Assembly (NCBI RefSeq): GCF_018424685.1
Contig: NZ_QTKX01000002.1
Span: forward strand, 310,001 to 374,000
DNA: 64,000 nt
Origin: Mesobacillus boroniphilus
Lineage (GTDB): Bacteria > Bacillota > Bacilli > Bacillales > Cytobacillaceae
Direction of reading: 5' to 3'
Position numbers and translations under genes: made by a program. Positions 54,157 through 62,899 of this stretch are shown here, piece by piece. The notes beneath the pieces are model-generated. The model was not told where the DNA came from, did no database searches, and worked only from the letters and a program-made list of their open reading frames with translations. The number at the start of each line of letters is the position of its first letter. Positions within the stretch are counted from its first letter, which is position 1.

Positions 54157-55131
54157 TTAGTTTGGAGATGAAACAGGGGAACTGTCACCTAAATGCATTT
54201 GTAGTTCATTTTGGACTTTTTGTTTTTCTTCTTCTGGGATGATTTGATAATAGATTTTATCGATGATTGTTCCTGTTCCTGTTAGCTGTAATTGTTGAAT
54301 GTCTTTGCTGGCATTTTTATAGTGTTTTTGGATGTCTGCCATTTCTCTCAGGGTCAGGTTGGTTTTTACGTTTTTGCTTAGGGCTTCTAGTATTTCGTCT
54401 AACTTAGTGATGGAGCTGAAGCTTCTCCCTTTGTTTATTACACCCTGTATGACTTGCCGCTGTCTTTGCTGCCTTCCAAAGTCCCCGTTTGGATCTTCTT
54501 TTCTCATCCTTACATACGCTAAAGCTTTATTTCCGTTTAGATCGATTTCACCTTCTTGGAAGTCATAACCGCCTTGGGAAAAAGTTAATGTATTGTCAAC
54601 CGTAACTCCGCCTACAGCGTTTACGATATCTTCAAAGCCTTCCATATTTACTTGAACAAAATAGTCGATCGGGATGTTCAGGAATTCCTCGACTGTATCT
54701 ATGGACATCTGTGCACCGCCAAATGCGTAGGCATGATTAATCTTGTCGTCAAATCCTTTTCCCACAATTCGAGTTCTTGTATCACGGGGAATGCTTACCA
54801 TTTTAGTAGAGTTTAGTTCAGGATTCACCGTCATGACAATCATTGTATCCGATCGCCCTTTGTCACCAGGTCGGGCGTCCACACCCAGCAACAATACGGA
54901 AAAGGGCTTCCTGTTTTCATCGCTTACTTCATCGCTTTCTGCATGGGCGATGTTCTTACGCTGATCAGTCGTCTTGCGATCAATCGGCTGATGCATCGTT
55001 TCTACCGCTTTTGAGACAGATGAATAAATAGTGTATAAATAAACGCCGGCTCCTATCATGATCAATAATCCTATGATTCCCATAATTTGAAGCCTGGTCA
55101 TCTTCTTATTTCTTCGTTTATTAAACCTCAC
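54157..55131 (-). CDS. LytR-CpsA-Psr (LCP) family cell-wall ligase
   Basis: 324 aa from GTG 55131 (GGAGGG at 7 nt). A cytosolic basic start, one membrane helix (about 12-33), then the LCP domain: LLLGVDARPGDKGRSDTMIV (conserved Arg/Asp pair), VSIPRDTRTRI, NHAYAFGG, ALAYVRMRKEDPNGDFGRQQRQRQV. LCP enzymes transfer lipid-linked wall teichoic acid or capsular polymers onto peptidoglycan (TagT/U/V). The extreme C-terminus (HLGDSSPVSSPN) contains GGTGACAGTTCCCC, perhaps REP2-derived. Confidence 0.93.
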   Translation of the reverse strand: MRFNKRRNKKMTRLQIMGIIGLLIMIGAGVYLYTIYSSVSKAVETMHQPIDRKTTDQRKNIAHAESDEVSDENRKPFSVLLLGVDARPGDKGRSDTMIVMTVNPELNSTKMVSIPRDTRTRIVGKGFDDKINHAYAFGGAQMSIDTVEEFLNIPIDYFVQVNMEGFEDIVNAVGGVTVDNTLTFSQGGYDFQEGEIDLNGNKALAYVRMRKEDPNGDFGRQQRQRQVIQGVINKGRSFSSITKLDEILEALSKNVKTNLTLREMADIQKHYKNASKDIQQLQLTGTGTIIDKIYYQIIPEEEKQKVQNELQMHLGDSSPVSSPN

Positions 55132-55319
55132 ATAACAACCCTCCAAATAAAATTTGATATTAAAAGTTCCTTGACCCTCCGCAAAGGAGTATCTTTAACG
55201 GAAGTATCTCTGGTCGTTTTTGCTAAAATCCTTTTTATATAATTCTTCAGAATGAATTTTTTTAGAAGTAACGATATAGAAGGGAATTGGATTTATAGCA
55301 GTTACCATTGATTTGCTGA

Positions 55320-55870
55320 CTAGCTTCTCTTGATTAATAATTTGACGTACACCTTCTCAAAATTGTTACGATGAGCGGAGAAAAAAGTAATCCAACAAAA
55401 ATCCTTTATTGGCTTTGCTGTTGAGATGAGCCTAAAAGGTTTAGGGCATGTTTGTTCTCTAATGATCTTCAGGTCCTTTTTCATGTCTTTTGAAAGAAGG
55501 CCTAATAGTTTATTATAGTAGTCCATTTTTTCTTAGGTTGTTCATTGGAAGGGAAACGGATTGAAATCATATAGATTGCTAGATTTTGAGCTATTTTGCC
55601 GTTCGGTACATAAGTGTTAAAATGCCTAACTTAATTGCATTTTGAAGAGTAGACGATAGATTCCATCTTTATAATATTCCTCGTGGATCGCTTTCAGAAC
55701 CGCTCATTGCTGCAAAACGGGCAAGTCTTTTTAATCCTGCTAAATTCTCCCTTTGAGAAATTATGCCTATACTCCACCAGCCGCTTCTCCAAATAATCAA
55801 ACTGTATATACTTATTTAATTCCTCAAAGACACCAAGTTTAATCATCATTAGAAACAGTTCTTGTGCTAC
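55320..55870 (-). pseudogene. Decayed paralogue of the 43686-44513 gene
   Basis: Scattered matches follow the order of the intact gene: a copy of its IYRLLDFE/NLYVFNRF region, the GISRSTFKRM and ATVLKAIYEEYY regions (CATCTTTATAATATTCCTCG), the KRLARFAA part, and downstream STAKPIKDFCWITFFSAHRNNFEKVYVKLL corresponding to AANAIEEFWRMSRITAYRNNYEQEAELLL. Multiple stops and frameshifts break it; only a 68-codon frame at 55320-55526 is left. Confidence 0.65.
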
Positions 55871-56086
55871 GATTCACTGGTAGCCAACCAAGACCTCTAT
55901 TGATTTGGACCGAGGGAATTTTTCCTACAGTAGTGTTCCGGTGTTTAGGACTTTTATATGACAGAAGAAAATTAGACTGTATTCAACATAAAATGACAAA
56001 TAATTACAAAGGTGGTCAAATTAGTTTAAAAACGATATACTAGTTTCCATAGAAGACAACTTATGATGATCGGGAGAGAAGCGAAA

Positions 56087-56986
56087 TTGAAACAAGGAAA
56101 GTGGTCTATTCTTTTATTGTTCATATTGGCAGCTATTACTCTGGCTGGTTGTGGCAAAGATGCAGTCAATGAGAATGTGTTAGCGAGCGAGGCAGCGGCA
56201 AAAAAGAAAGAGAAAAAACAATCAGTTTTAGCTGATAAGCCTGTGGTTCTTCATGGACTTGGATTTATTGAGGGACATATGGTTACAAACTCTATCGAGG
56301 CTTTTACAGCGAACTATGACCGGGGTTTCAGAGTGTTTGAGGTTGATTTGCAAATGACTTCCGATAATCGTTTAATTGCCCGGCATGACTGGGAATTGGT
56401 CCATTATGAATGGTTAGGGCAGGAGGTTCCTGAAGTAGGAGGGCCAAAGCCGTTTGATGAAATAATGCCTATGAAGATCCATGGTAAGTATACTGCACCA
56501 TCATGGGAGCAAATCCTGGAGCTGATGCAGAAGTATCCGGATGCTTACTTTGTGACTGACACGAAAGATAAAGAGGAAGAAATAGTTCGTCAATCCTTCT
56601 CATATTTGGTAGAGGCGACAAAAAAGGTTGATCCGGAACTGCTGGACCGTGTCATTCCTCAAATTTATGATAAGCCTATGCTTGGTTATATAAAGGATTA
56701 TCATGACTTTAACGAAGTAATCTATACGTTGTACAAACACACAAATGAAGACATCCCGACTCCGAAAGATTTGGCAGAATGGTCCGCCGCCAACAACGTA
56801 ACGGCGATAACAGCCTTGCCATTCCGATTAACAGAAGAAATGCAAGCCGCACTAAATGAGAAAAATATCACCATTTACACACATACCATCAACAAACCGG
56901 AACACGCAGAAGCATACAGGTCCAGGGGATGGGGCATCTACACAGACTACCTCCTATACGACGGGGAGAATTATATTGCACCTTAA
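56087..56986 (+). CDS. Glycerophosphodiester phosphodiesterase-family lipoprotein
   Basis: 299 aa from TTG 56087 (GGGAGAG at 8 nt); ATG 56063 lies before that SD. Lipoprotein signal with lipobox LAGC (Cys22) and a Lys-rich linker. GDPD barrel: TNSIEAF, FEVDLQMTSDNRLIARHDW (metal Glu, Asp and catalytic His), TDTKDKEEE in place of the usual DxK, GIYTDY end. The first catalytic His is in LHGLGFIEG. It probably cleaves glycerophosphodiesters or teichoic-acid-derived products outside the membrane. A REP1 hairpin follows 14 bp after the stop. Confidence 0.85.
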   Translation: MKQGKWSILLLFILAAITLAGCGKDAVNENVLASEAAAKKKEKKQSVLADKPVVLHGLGFIEGHMVTNSIEAFTANYDRGFRVFEVDLQMTSDNRLIARHDWELVHYEWLGQEVPEVGGPKPFDEIMPMKIHGKYTAPSWEQILELMQKYPDAYFVTDTKDKEEEIVRQSFSYLVEATKKVDPELLDRVIPQIYDKPMLGYIKDYHDFNEVIYTLYKHTNEDIPTPKDLAEWSAANNVTAITALPFRLTEEMQAALNEKNITIYTHTINKPEHAEAYRSRGWGIYTDYLLYDGENYIAP

Positions 56987-57000
56987 GAAGCACGAGAAAA

Positions 57001-57027
57001 GAAGCATGGGGACGTTCCCTTTGCTTC
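57001..57027 (+). repeat. REP1 hairpin
   Basis: GAAGCATGGGG, ACGTT, CCCTTTGCTTC, T7; likely terminator of the GDPD gene. Confidence 0.85.
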
Positions 57028-57118
57028 TTTTTTTATTGTTCTCGTCGACAAAAAATGACAAATTTAATTGGTTGAATATAGTAGAATTATAATGTGATAA
57101 AAGTCCTATTCAAATAAT

Positions 57119-57203
57119 GATAAAGGCAAACTTATCGAAAGGTAAGGACGCAAAGCTGCGAGTCTAAAATCCTAAATGGATTATGATAGTCGGGTTGCCA
57201 AAG
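57119..57203 (+). ncRNA. Cyclic-di-GMP-I (GEMM) riboswitch
   Basis: All class I landmarks are present: AGGCAAAC; P2 stem closed by a GAAA tetraloop (TTATCGAAAGGTAA); GGACGCAAAGC with the intercalating-A segment; GTCTAAAATCC for the tetraloop receptor; and CGGGTTGCC. The positions equivalent to Vc2 G20 and C92 are G and C, so c-di-GMP rather than cGAMP is the expected ligand. An intrinsic terminator follows at 57224. Confidence 0.93.
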
Positions 57204-57223
57204 AAAGTCTCTATATTTACTTG

Positions 57224-57257
57224 GCTATCCTTTTACTAATAGGGATAGCTTTTATTT
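57224..57257 (+). terminator. Riboswitch expression-platform terminator
   Basis: GCTATCC and GGATAGC enclose a 12-nt loop, then TTTTATTTT. It lies between the aptamer and the gene start at 57290. Whether ligand favours or opposes it cannot be read by eye. Confidence 0.85.
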
Positions 57258-57289
57258 TACATATTCCCCTGAAAGTGGAGTGAAAACAT

Positions 57290-58186
57290 ATGAGTTTTAT
57301 TCGGACTATTGGCAAGGGTGCCGGAACTGTCGGTGGTGGTTTGATCGGCGGAACCGTCAAGGTGGCTGGAAAAGCTGTGGGCAGCAAGTGGAAGGACACT
57401 GGGGAATGGATTGAAGAGGTTGGAAATGGTATTCAAGCAGCATCCGAGGTTGCATTTGAGAACGCCGGGCAGTTTCTGGATGGCGCTGTTCATGGAGCGT
57501 ATGGTGCGATAAAACAAGATGAATATCATAAGCAAAAGGGCTTGATGGATTTAAAGGATTCTACCTTTAAGACAATAAAAGGGATAGGCTCTACCGTAAA
57601 ATACACAGCGCAGAATGTTGGCACTGTATACAAGGGATACTCAAGCGGAGATAAAGACCAAGCCATCAAAGGGATGAAAAATCTCGGGAAAGTTGTAGCC
57701 GTATCAGGACTGGCAATCGGTATATTGGACTTCGCAGATGGAGCAGACGTTGCCGAAGCAGAGGAGCTTGTAACCAGGAATGACCACTTGAATGGATATG
57801 AACATCCTGAGACTGGTGTTCTTTTTGTGGAAAAGACAGTGGATCTGCCAAATGGCCAGGTGATCGAAGGGACTTTTCCAGTATTTGATGATTCCTTCAA
57901 TGTCATCATAGCTGAAGAAATATATTCTGAAAGTGATAATGTTCATTTTAGAATAGCGAATGCAACATTGTACCAGGCAATCGTTGAAAACCCGCAGCTT
58001 GCCTATGAAATGAATCTGTCTCAATCTGATATCCAAAGCCTTGCAAGCGGGCAAACTCCTGAGGGATACACATGGCACCATAATGAAGAACCAGGACTAT
58101 TGCAGCTGGTGGATGAAGAGACCCATGCTCAAACAGCCCATACAGGCGGCCGGTCCATTTGGGGCGGAGGCAGTGAAAATCGTTAA
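57290..58186 (+). CDS. Putative WHH-type HNH nuclease toxin, c-di-GMP controlled
   Basis: 298 aa; SD GGAG 9 nt before ATG. Residues 1-150: Gly-rich, amphipathic, glycine-zipper-like (GKGAGTVGGGLIGGTVKVAGKAVG; later IGILDFADGA). About 155-235: beta-rich (GVLFVEKTVDLPNGQVIEGTFPVF). The C-terminal 40 residues match the WHH branch of the HNH/Endo VII superfamily: W262-H263-H264, LLQLVDEETH (H279) and HTGG (H284). Such domains end polymorphic toxins. There is no signal peptide, WxG, LXG or RHS part. First of three genes after the riboswitch. No recognised immunity gene follows; the next two could serve that role or form a complex (inference). Confidence 0.75.
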   Translation: MSFIRTIGKGAGTVGGGLIGGTVKVAGKAVGSKWKDTGEWIEEVGNGIQAASEVAFENAGQFLDGAVHGAYGAIKQDEYHKQKGLMDLKDSTFKTIKGIGSTVKYTAQNVGTVYKGYSSGDKDQAIKGMKNLGKVVAVSGLAIGILDFADGADVAEAEELVTRNDHLNGYEHPETGVLFVEKTVDLPNGQVIEGTFPVFDDSFNVIIAEEIYSESDNVHFRIANATLYQAIVENPQLAYEMNLSQSDIQSLASGQTPEGYTWHHNEEPGLLQLVDEETHAQTAHTGGRSIWGGGSENR

Positions 58187-58266
58187 GCACAGTGGGAAGC
58201 TTATTGTGTTTTAGTAAAGCAGCCGAATGTCCATATTTCAAAAGATTTTAAAAGGGGAAATCAACT

Positions 58267-59118
58267 ATGTTAAATAGCTCATTAAAAAAAGAAGCGATTG
58301 AAAAATTAAAGACTGCACTCAACAAATATGAAAGTTCTTCTAAAGCTTTACAGAATAATGCTATTAAACTTCATAATACGCGTAATTACGGAGTAGATGT
58401 TATTGCTAAAGTTGAGGCTTACATTAACACGTTAGCTAATACTCCAAAAGAGTTCGAAAAGAGTTTTGATAAAGTTCACGTTAACCTCGCCAGTTTCAAG
58501 ACGCTTTCTGAAATTTCTTATGATGAAAAAGAAATGATTAAGCTAGCGGGTGGTGGTTCGGCAGCTGGTGTAGCGGCTGGTGTTGCCACAGCTGCTTTTG
58601 CACCAACAGCGGCAATGGCGATTGCTACTACATTTGGAACAGCCTCAACAGGTGCCGCGATTTCTGGTTTGTCGGGTGCTGCGGCTACCAATGCGGCTTT
58701 AGCATGGTTAGGTGGAGGTGCTCTAGCAGCTGGCGGTGGCGGTATGGCTGGAGGAAGTGCACTGCTGGCGTTGGCTGGTCCTATTGGATGGGGGATTGGA
58801 GCAGCCAGTTTAGCAGCAGGCGGTTTTTTTGCAAGCAAAAAAAATAAGGAGGCAGCGATGAAAGCAGATAGGGAGAGGGTTGAAATCGTAAAGGCAACAA
58901 AAGTTCTTGATGCTACCTCCGAAGAGATCATGAACTTGAGACATTCAACTCAAACCTTAGCTACAAAGTTGGAGCAAAGTTTAATTTCATTTAATAGTCT
59001 TTCAAAAAGTGTAAAATCTTTTACTGATTTTTCACAAGATCAGCGTGATTACTTAAGGGCGATTATTAACAACACTGAGAGCTTGTCAGCATTATTCATG
59101 AAGGAAGTTGGAAAGTAA
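58267..59118 (+). CDS. Glycine-zipper / coiled-coil protein, partner of WHH gene
   Basis: 283 aa; SD AAAAGGGGA. Helical N-terminus (1-92), central Gly/Ala-rich block about 93-192 (GGGSAAGVAAGVATAAF; GGGALAAGGGGMAGGSALL; ASLAAGGFFAS) able to insert into a membrane as glycine zippers, then a helical coiled coil (193-283). No family recognised. The stop overlaps the start of the next gene by one base (TAATG), so they are translationally coupled. Candidate roles are membrane effector or toxin-complex scaffold. The general look resembles pore-forming helical toxins, without proof. Confidence 0.6.
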   Translation: MLNSSLKKEAIEKLKTALNKYESSSKALQNNAIKLHNTRNYGVDVIAKVEAYINTLANTPKEFEKSFDKVHVNLASFKTLSEISYDEKEMIKLAGGGSAAGVAAGVATAAFAPTAAMAIATTFGTASTGAAISGLSGAAATNAALAWLGGGALAAGGGGMAGGSALLALAGPIGWGIGAASLAAGGFFASKKNKEAAMKADRERVEIVKATKVLDATSEEIMNLRHSTQTLATKLEQSLISFNSLSKSVKSFTDFSQDQRDYLRAIINNTESLSALFMKEVGK

Positions 59119-60608
59119 TGTCGACAAGTGTGTGGAAGGATCAGGTTACTGCAGCCGGGGTAGAAGGTTTTAATCATTGGAAAACCCAGTCCATTGCTAA
59201 GCAGTTAGACCAAATTGTTAAAGATGCACTGCAAGGTCAGCAACAGCAAAATGTTAATTTTGAAAATGCCTTGAAACATATGATGAAAATGCGTCAGTTT
59301 CTATCTGAGCCTAAGAATATTTTAGGTTCAGAGCAAACGAAGCATGGAGAAGTGGCAGAACATCTGGAAGTTAATATTCGTAATGCTTGGGCAGCTTTAA
59401 AGGGCCAAGGTGATGTTGCCACATTTGATGGAGTGGGCAGAACAGCACCGGAAGACTTCATTTTAGATGGCATTAAGTATCAATCTAAATTTATCAATGG
59501 TACTAATAATACACTTAAGCATGTGCTTGAACATTTCGAGAAATATCAAGACCGTTCGATGAACTACTCTATACCAAAGGATCAATATAAGATTATTGAA
59601 GCCATTAAATCCGGACAGACTCCTGAAGGTTTGAATGACAAATCGATTCGGGCAATCCTGAAAAAAATTGAGGAAATAGAACGGCAAACAGGCAGGAGTT
59701 TCCACGATTTGGTAAAACCTTCTGTCGCAGATTACAGCGAGGCCCAATTAGGTAAAGCAGGAGAAACGGTTTCCAAGCACCAGGACCATATAATAGATGA
59801 GAATCAAAAGGTCCAGGATAAAATAAAACAGGATGCAAAAGAACAATCCAAGGCGGTAGAAGCGAAAAAAGGACCTTCAGTTGGCGAAGGAGTTAAAGTT
59901 GCTGGGGTAGCAGCCGCGATCGCAGCTTCATTAAATACAATTACGGTCATCTACAGTAAAGTAAAGTCCGGAAAAAAGATTCAGGATTTTAATAAAGATG
60001 ACTGGTCAGAAATAGGGTTAAGCTCTGCCAAGGCAGGTGCAAAAGGTGGAGTCACAGCCGGAAGTATATATGCCCTGACTAACTTAACTTCACTTTCGAC
60101 TCCTTTTGCCGGCGCTGTAACCAGTGCGGCCATGGGGATGTCTTCCTTACTAACCGACTTGAATAAAGACAACATCTCCATGGATGAGTTTGTGACCCAG
60201 GGACAAATACTTTGTCTCGAAGCGGGTATTGCTGCCACAGGTGGAGCAATAGGACAAATGCTCATTCCGATACCTGTATTGGGGTCCATTATTGGCACAG
60301 TTACTGCTAATTTCATCTGGGGTTTTGCCAAAGATAAATTAGGTGCGAGGGAAGAAGAGTTAAAGAAAAAGTTAAATGCATATACTGACTCTCTATTACA
60401 AAAAATTGATAAAGCTTACCAAGAAATCATCGCTAAAATTAACCAAAAGTATGCACGATTCAATTCACTGATCGAAGCAGCCTTCGATGTCGAAGCAAAT
60501 TCAGCGGTTTTAGCCGCAGCATCGGTTGATTTAGCCCGCGAAATTGGTGTAGCGGATACCAAGATTTTAAAGAATGATGAGGACTTAGATGCCTTTTTTC
60601 TTGGGTAA
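59118..60608 (+). CDS. Glycine-rich amphitropic protein, third gene of the c-di-GMP operon
   Basis: 496 aa. Helical N-terminal region (1-250) including EIERQTGRSFHDLVKPSVADY and a Lys/Gln/Glu coiled coil (215-248); hydrophobic Gly/Ala segments about 255-275, 302-345 and 370-400 (GVKVAGVAAAIAASLNTI; GGAIGQMLIPIPVLGSIIGTVTANFIWGFA); C-terminal helical tail rich in Ala, Lys and Glu. It shares its plan with the preceding gene: coiled coil, glycine-zipper core, coiled coil. No recognised motif. SD is inside the preceding gene (GAAGTTGG). A terminator at 60735 ends the unit. Confidence 0.6.
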   Translation: MSTSVWKDQVTAAGVEGFNHWKTQSIAKQLDQIVKDALQGQQQQNVNFENALKHMMKMRQFLSEPKNILGSEQTKHGEVAEHLEVNIRNAWAALKGQGDVATFDGVGRTAPEDFILDGIKYQSKFINGTNNTLKHVLEHFEKYQDRSMNYSIPKDQYKIIEAIKSGQTPEGLNDKSIRAILKKIEEIERQTGRSFHDLVKPSVADYSEAQLGKAGETVSKHQDHIIDENQKVQDKIKQDAKEQSKAVEAKKGPSVGEGVKVAGVAAAIAASLNTITVIYSKVKSGKKIQDFNKDDWSEIGLSSAKAGAKGGVTAGSIYALTNLTSLSTPFAGAVTSAAMGMSSLLTDLNKDNISMDEFVTQGQILCLEAGIAATGGAIGQMLIPIPVLGSIIGTVTANFIWGFAKDKLGAREEELKKKLNAYTDSLLQKIDKAYQEIIAKINQKYARFNSLIEAAFDVEANSAVLAAASVDLAREIGVADTKILKNDEDLDAFFLG

Positions 60609-60734
60609 GCAGGTTGATTAGATATCACTTATTGTAGACGTTTTCGGTACTCGGATTAAGCATGGTACTTTTGGTATATTGATAATGGATTAAAATTTAA
60701 TTCAAGGCTCGAAAACAATTTCATAACAGTTAAA

Positions 60735-60763
60735 AGAAGCAGGGATTCTTGCTTCTTTTTTTT
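60735..60763 (+). terminator. Terminator of the WHH operon
   Basis: AGAAGCA and TGCTTCT with an 8-nt loop, followed by T8. It may derive from a REP1. Confidence 0.85.
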
Positions 60764-60779
60764 AGATTCTAAATGCATT

Positions 60780-60875
60780 GGATATGTTCATTTTAGAAGA
60801 AAAAAAGGACACAAAGCTATGAGGCTAACAACGGGGTTGAAATTAATGCTAAATGGGACCGCGTTACACCCCTCA
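60780..60875 (+). ncRNA. Possible degenerate c-di-GMP-I riboswitch
   Basis: GGACACAAAGCTATGAGGCTAA matches the GGACGCAAAGC...CTAA core with one change; TTTTAGAAGAAAA before it resembles the P2 stem with a GNRA-like loop, and GGACCGCGTTAC after it resembles the 3' P1 segment. The 5' GGCAAAC segment is not recognisable. It may be a decayed or variant copy, ahead of the VanZ-like gene. Confidence 0.4.
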
Positions 60876-60927
60876 TGATTATCCCCGACGCAGTATGGCT
60901 AGGCTGATGCCTAAGAGGGTGATGAGA

Positions 60928-61377
60928 TTGGTGTTCAATTATCAATTGATGTTTGGGACGGACAAATTGATGCATTTCGCAGGGTTTGCTGTTTTCGCAG
61001 CGTTCTTTGGCTTGATGATTATACTTGTATCGGAATACCAGGAGGTGAAGCAACGGATTTCCGTTGTGTGGATCACCCTGGTGACGATTGGGATTATTGA
61101 AGAATACCGTCAATACTGGCTCCCGAATAGAAGCACGGAATTTCTCGATGCCATTGCCAATATAGCTGGCGTGACAATAGGACTGGCGCTGCCTTTGCTG
61201 TTTGTATTTTTAGTTAGGCATCGAAGGCAATTTTTTTCAAAAGCGCTGGGCTTATATACATTTGTTCTGATTCCGCTCCTGATTGGCTTGCTCTATTTAA
61301 ACGAGCGCCCGTTTTTTACTTATGAAGAGCGTATTCAGGAAAGAATCAGGAGCCTGGCTGCATTGGTAGGCTGGTAA
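60928..61377 (+). CDS. VanZ-like membrane protein
   Basis: About 149 aa with four membrane helices. TDKLMHFAGFAVFAAFFG and VTIGIIEEYRQYWLPNRSTEFLDAIANIAGVTIG are the VanZ signature (D-K-x-x-H, then E-x-x-Q...R-x-x-x-x-D-x-x-x-N). Function unclear; VanZ lowers teicoplanin susceptibility in enterococci. The start is ambiguous: the only SD (AAGAGGG, 60913-60919) suits TTG 60928 or GTG 60931 and is too close to ATG 60922; the frame is open upstream to 60853 through the riboswitch-like sequence. Confidence 0.72.
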   Translation: MVFNYQLMFGTDKLMHFAGFAVFAAFFGLMIILVSEYQEVKQRISVVWITLVTIGIIEEYRQYWLPNRSTEFLDAIANIAGVTIGLALPLLFVFLVRHRRQFFSKALGLYTFVLIPLLIGLLYLNERPFFTYEERIQERIRSLAALVGW

Positions 61378-61450
61378 ATGGCCTGGTTTGTGACGGAATT
61401 GTAACAAATAGGAGGGAGATAGAAAAAGAAATGATGGCAATGGTTATAGA

Positions 61451-61480
61451 AAAAAGATGACTGCATGATTGCAGTCATCC
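61451..61480 (-). terminator. Terminator of M14 carboxypeptidase gene
   Basis: GATGACTGCA and TGCAGTCATC, 4-nt loop, T5 on the minus strand. Confidence 0.92.
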
Positions 61481-61498
61481 ATAAATAGAAAATAATCA

Positions 61499-62713
61499 TT
61501 AAATTCCTGGTCTGTATGCTGTCTTCGGAATTTCATCATAATCCTCAGCATTTAGATCTTCAACCGAACCATCCACTACACCATTGATGATTCCATACAA
61601 TCCGGTTTCTACCGCTTTGACAAGCTGGCCTTTCTTCTTTTGGCCTAATGAATGGGATTGACCGCGAACCTCGAACAGGACGGTTCCGCTGCCATTCAAT
61701 GCGAAGCTGCCAAGGGCTGTTCCTGGAAGATCAAGATTCTGGCTGTAAAGGGTGATGTTGTTGAAAGGTGAGTTTTCACCAAGTGATTGCAGTGCGTTAT
61801 ATGCAGCGAGATTCAATTGCTTCGAGAAATCAAAATTGTAGTTGTCCGCATATTGGGCGTATTTTGCTCCGGCCGGAGTGTTTGGATCTGGAACGAAGTC
61901 GGCTGAAAGCGACATCGTGACAAGGTCATCTGTTCCTTCGACATAGTATTGTCCCTGGTGGTGAAGGTCGATGAATACATCTACCTTTCCGAACTCTGTT
62001 TGGAGAGATTTATAGACATCGCGTACTGTTTGTGATTCAGGTGTGATATACCAGCCAGCCTTGCTCGATGTTCCTGGGAAGTCTTCGGCCTTAGGGACAT
62101 AATTCAAATCAGGATTGAAGTCGCGGTTCACATCGAAACCAGGACGGCCATTGTAATCTCTGTCTTGAATGATTCGGTTGTTATAGTAATTCCAGGCAGG
62201 GCCTGCAGCATCGGCCAGCTGCGGGAAGTCTTCGACAACTTCTTCCCAGGACATATCATTGCCGCGACGATCCAGTTCAGACGCATCCGGGTTCATTTTT
62301 GGAAGAGTCACAAGGGTGATTTCCTCACGGATTTTTTGCGCCTCAGGTGAATTGCTGGATCCCAAATATTGAAGGATGCTTAATAGAGCTTCCGTTCCAG
62401 TGCTTTCATTTCCGTGGATTTCACTCTCAATCAAGACGACTTTATCCCCGGTCCCGACTCTTGCCTGGTAAATGTCTCTTCCCTGGTTTGACTGGCCAAC
62501 CACCTCCAAAGCAACTCTTCCCTGGCTGTTTGCCTCAATTTGCTGAAGGCGCTTCACCATCTCAGCGTAGTTGGTAAAACCTTTTACAGAGTACACCTGA
62601 TTCTCATTGTATAGATTCCCATTCGGTGAATTGGTCGCGAACGTCGGAGTTGTAAGGGACGCACACAAAGCCAGTACACTTAATCCAGCCAAAACCTTTT
62701 TGCTTTTTTTCAT
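61499..62713 (-). CDS. Secreted M14 zinc carboxypeptidase
   Basis: 404 aa from ATG 62713 (AGGAG at 11 nt). Signal peptide 1-27 (VLAGLSVLALCASLTTPTFA). Zn-carboxypeptidase motifs: ESEIHGNESTGTEAL (His and Glu ligands), NPDASELDRR, NRDFN, third ligand in IDLHHQGQ, and catalytic Glu in VLFEVRGQ. It trims C-terminal residues or wall peptides outside the cell. An orphan gene with its own terminator. Confidence 0.92.
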   Translation of the reverse strand: MKKSKKVLAGLSVLALCASLTTPTFATNSPNGNLYNENQVYSVKGFTNYAEMVKRLQQIEANSQGRVALEVVGQSNQGRDIYQARVGTGDKVVLIESEIHGNESTGTEALLSILQYLGSSNSPEAQKIREEITLVTLPKMNPDASELDRRGNDMSWEEVVEDFPQLADAAGPAWNYYNNRIIQDRDYNGRPGFDVNRDFNPDLNYVPKAEDFPGTSSKAGWYITPESQTVRDVYKSLQTEFGKVDVFIDLHHQGQYYVEGTDDLVTMSLSADFVPDPNTPAGAKYAQYADNYNFDFSKQLNLAAYNALQSLGENSPFNNITLYSQNLDLPGTALGSFALNGSGTVLFEVRGQSHSLGQKKKGQLVKAVETGLYGIINGVVDGSVEDLNAEDYDEIPKTAYRPGI

Positions 62714-62899
62714 AGAATCAATCACTCCTAAACTAGTAAATTAATTTCATGGTTATCATAATCAGTTTAATAGAGAAAAGGTGCTGTAATTTGTCGAATA
62801 TTTCGTGTCCCTAAATAAATGAGAAAAAGGCACTAGATTCAATTTGCCCTATTAGTAGTTTAGTTCCAGAACAGGAAGAGACTGAGGGGGAGAAAAGCA

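Noticed and set aside
57290..60608. Type VII (LXG) toxin cluster
   Set aside because: No LXG or WXG100 protein, no YukE/EssC neighbours; the first gene has no LXG domain.
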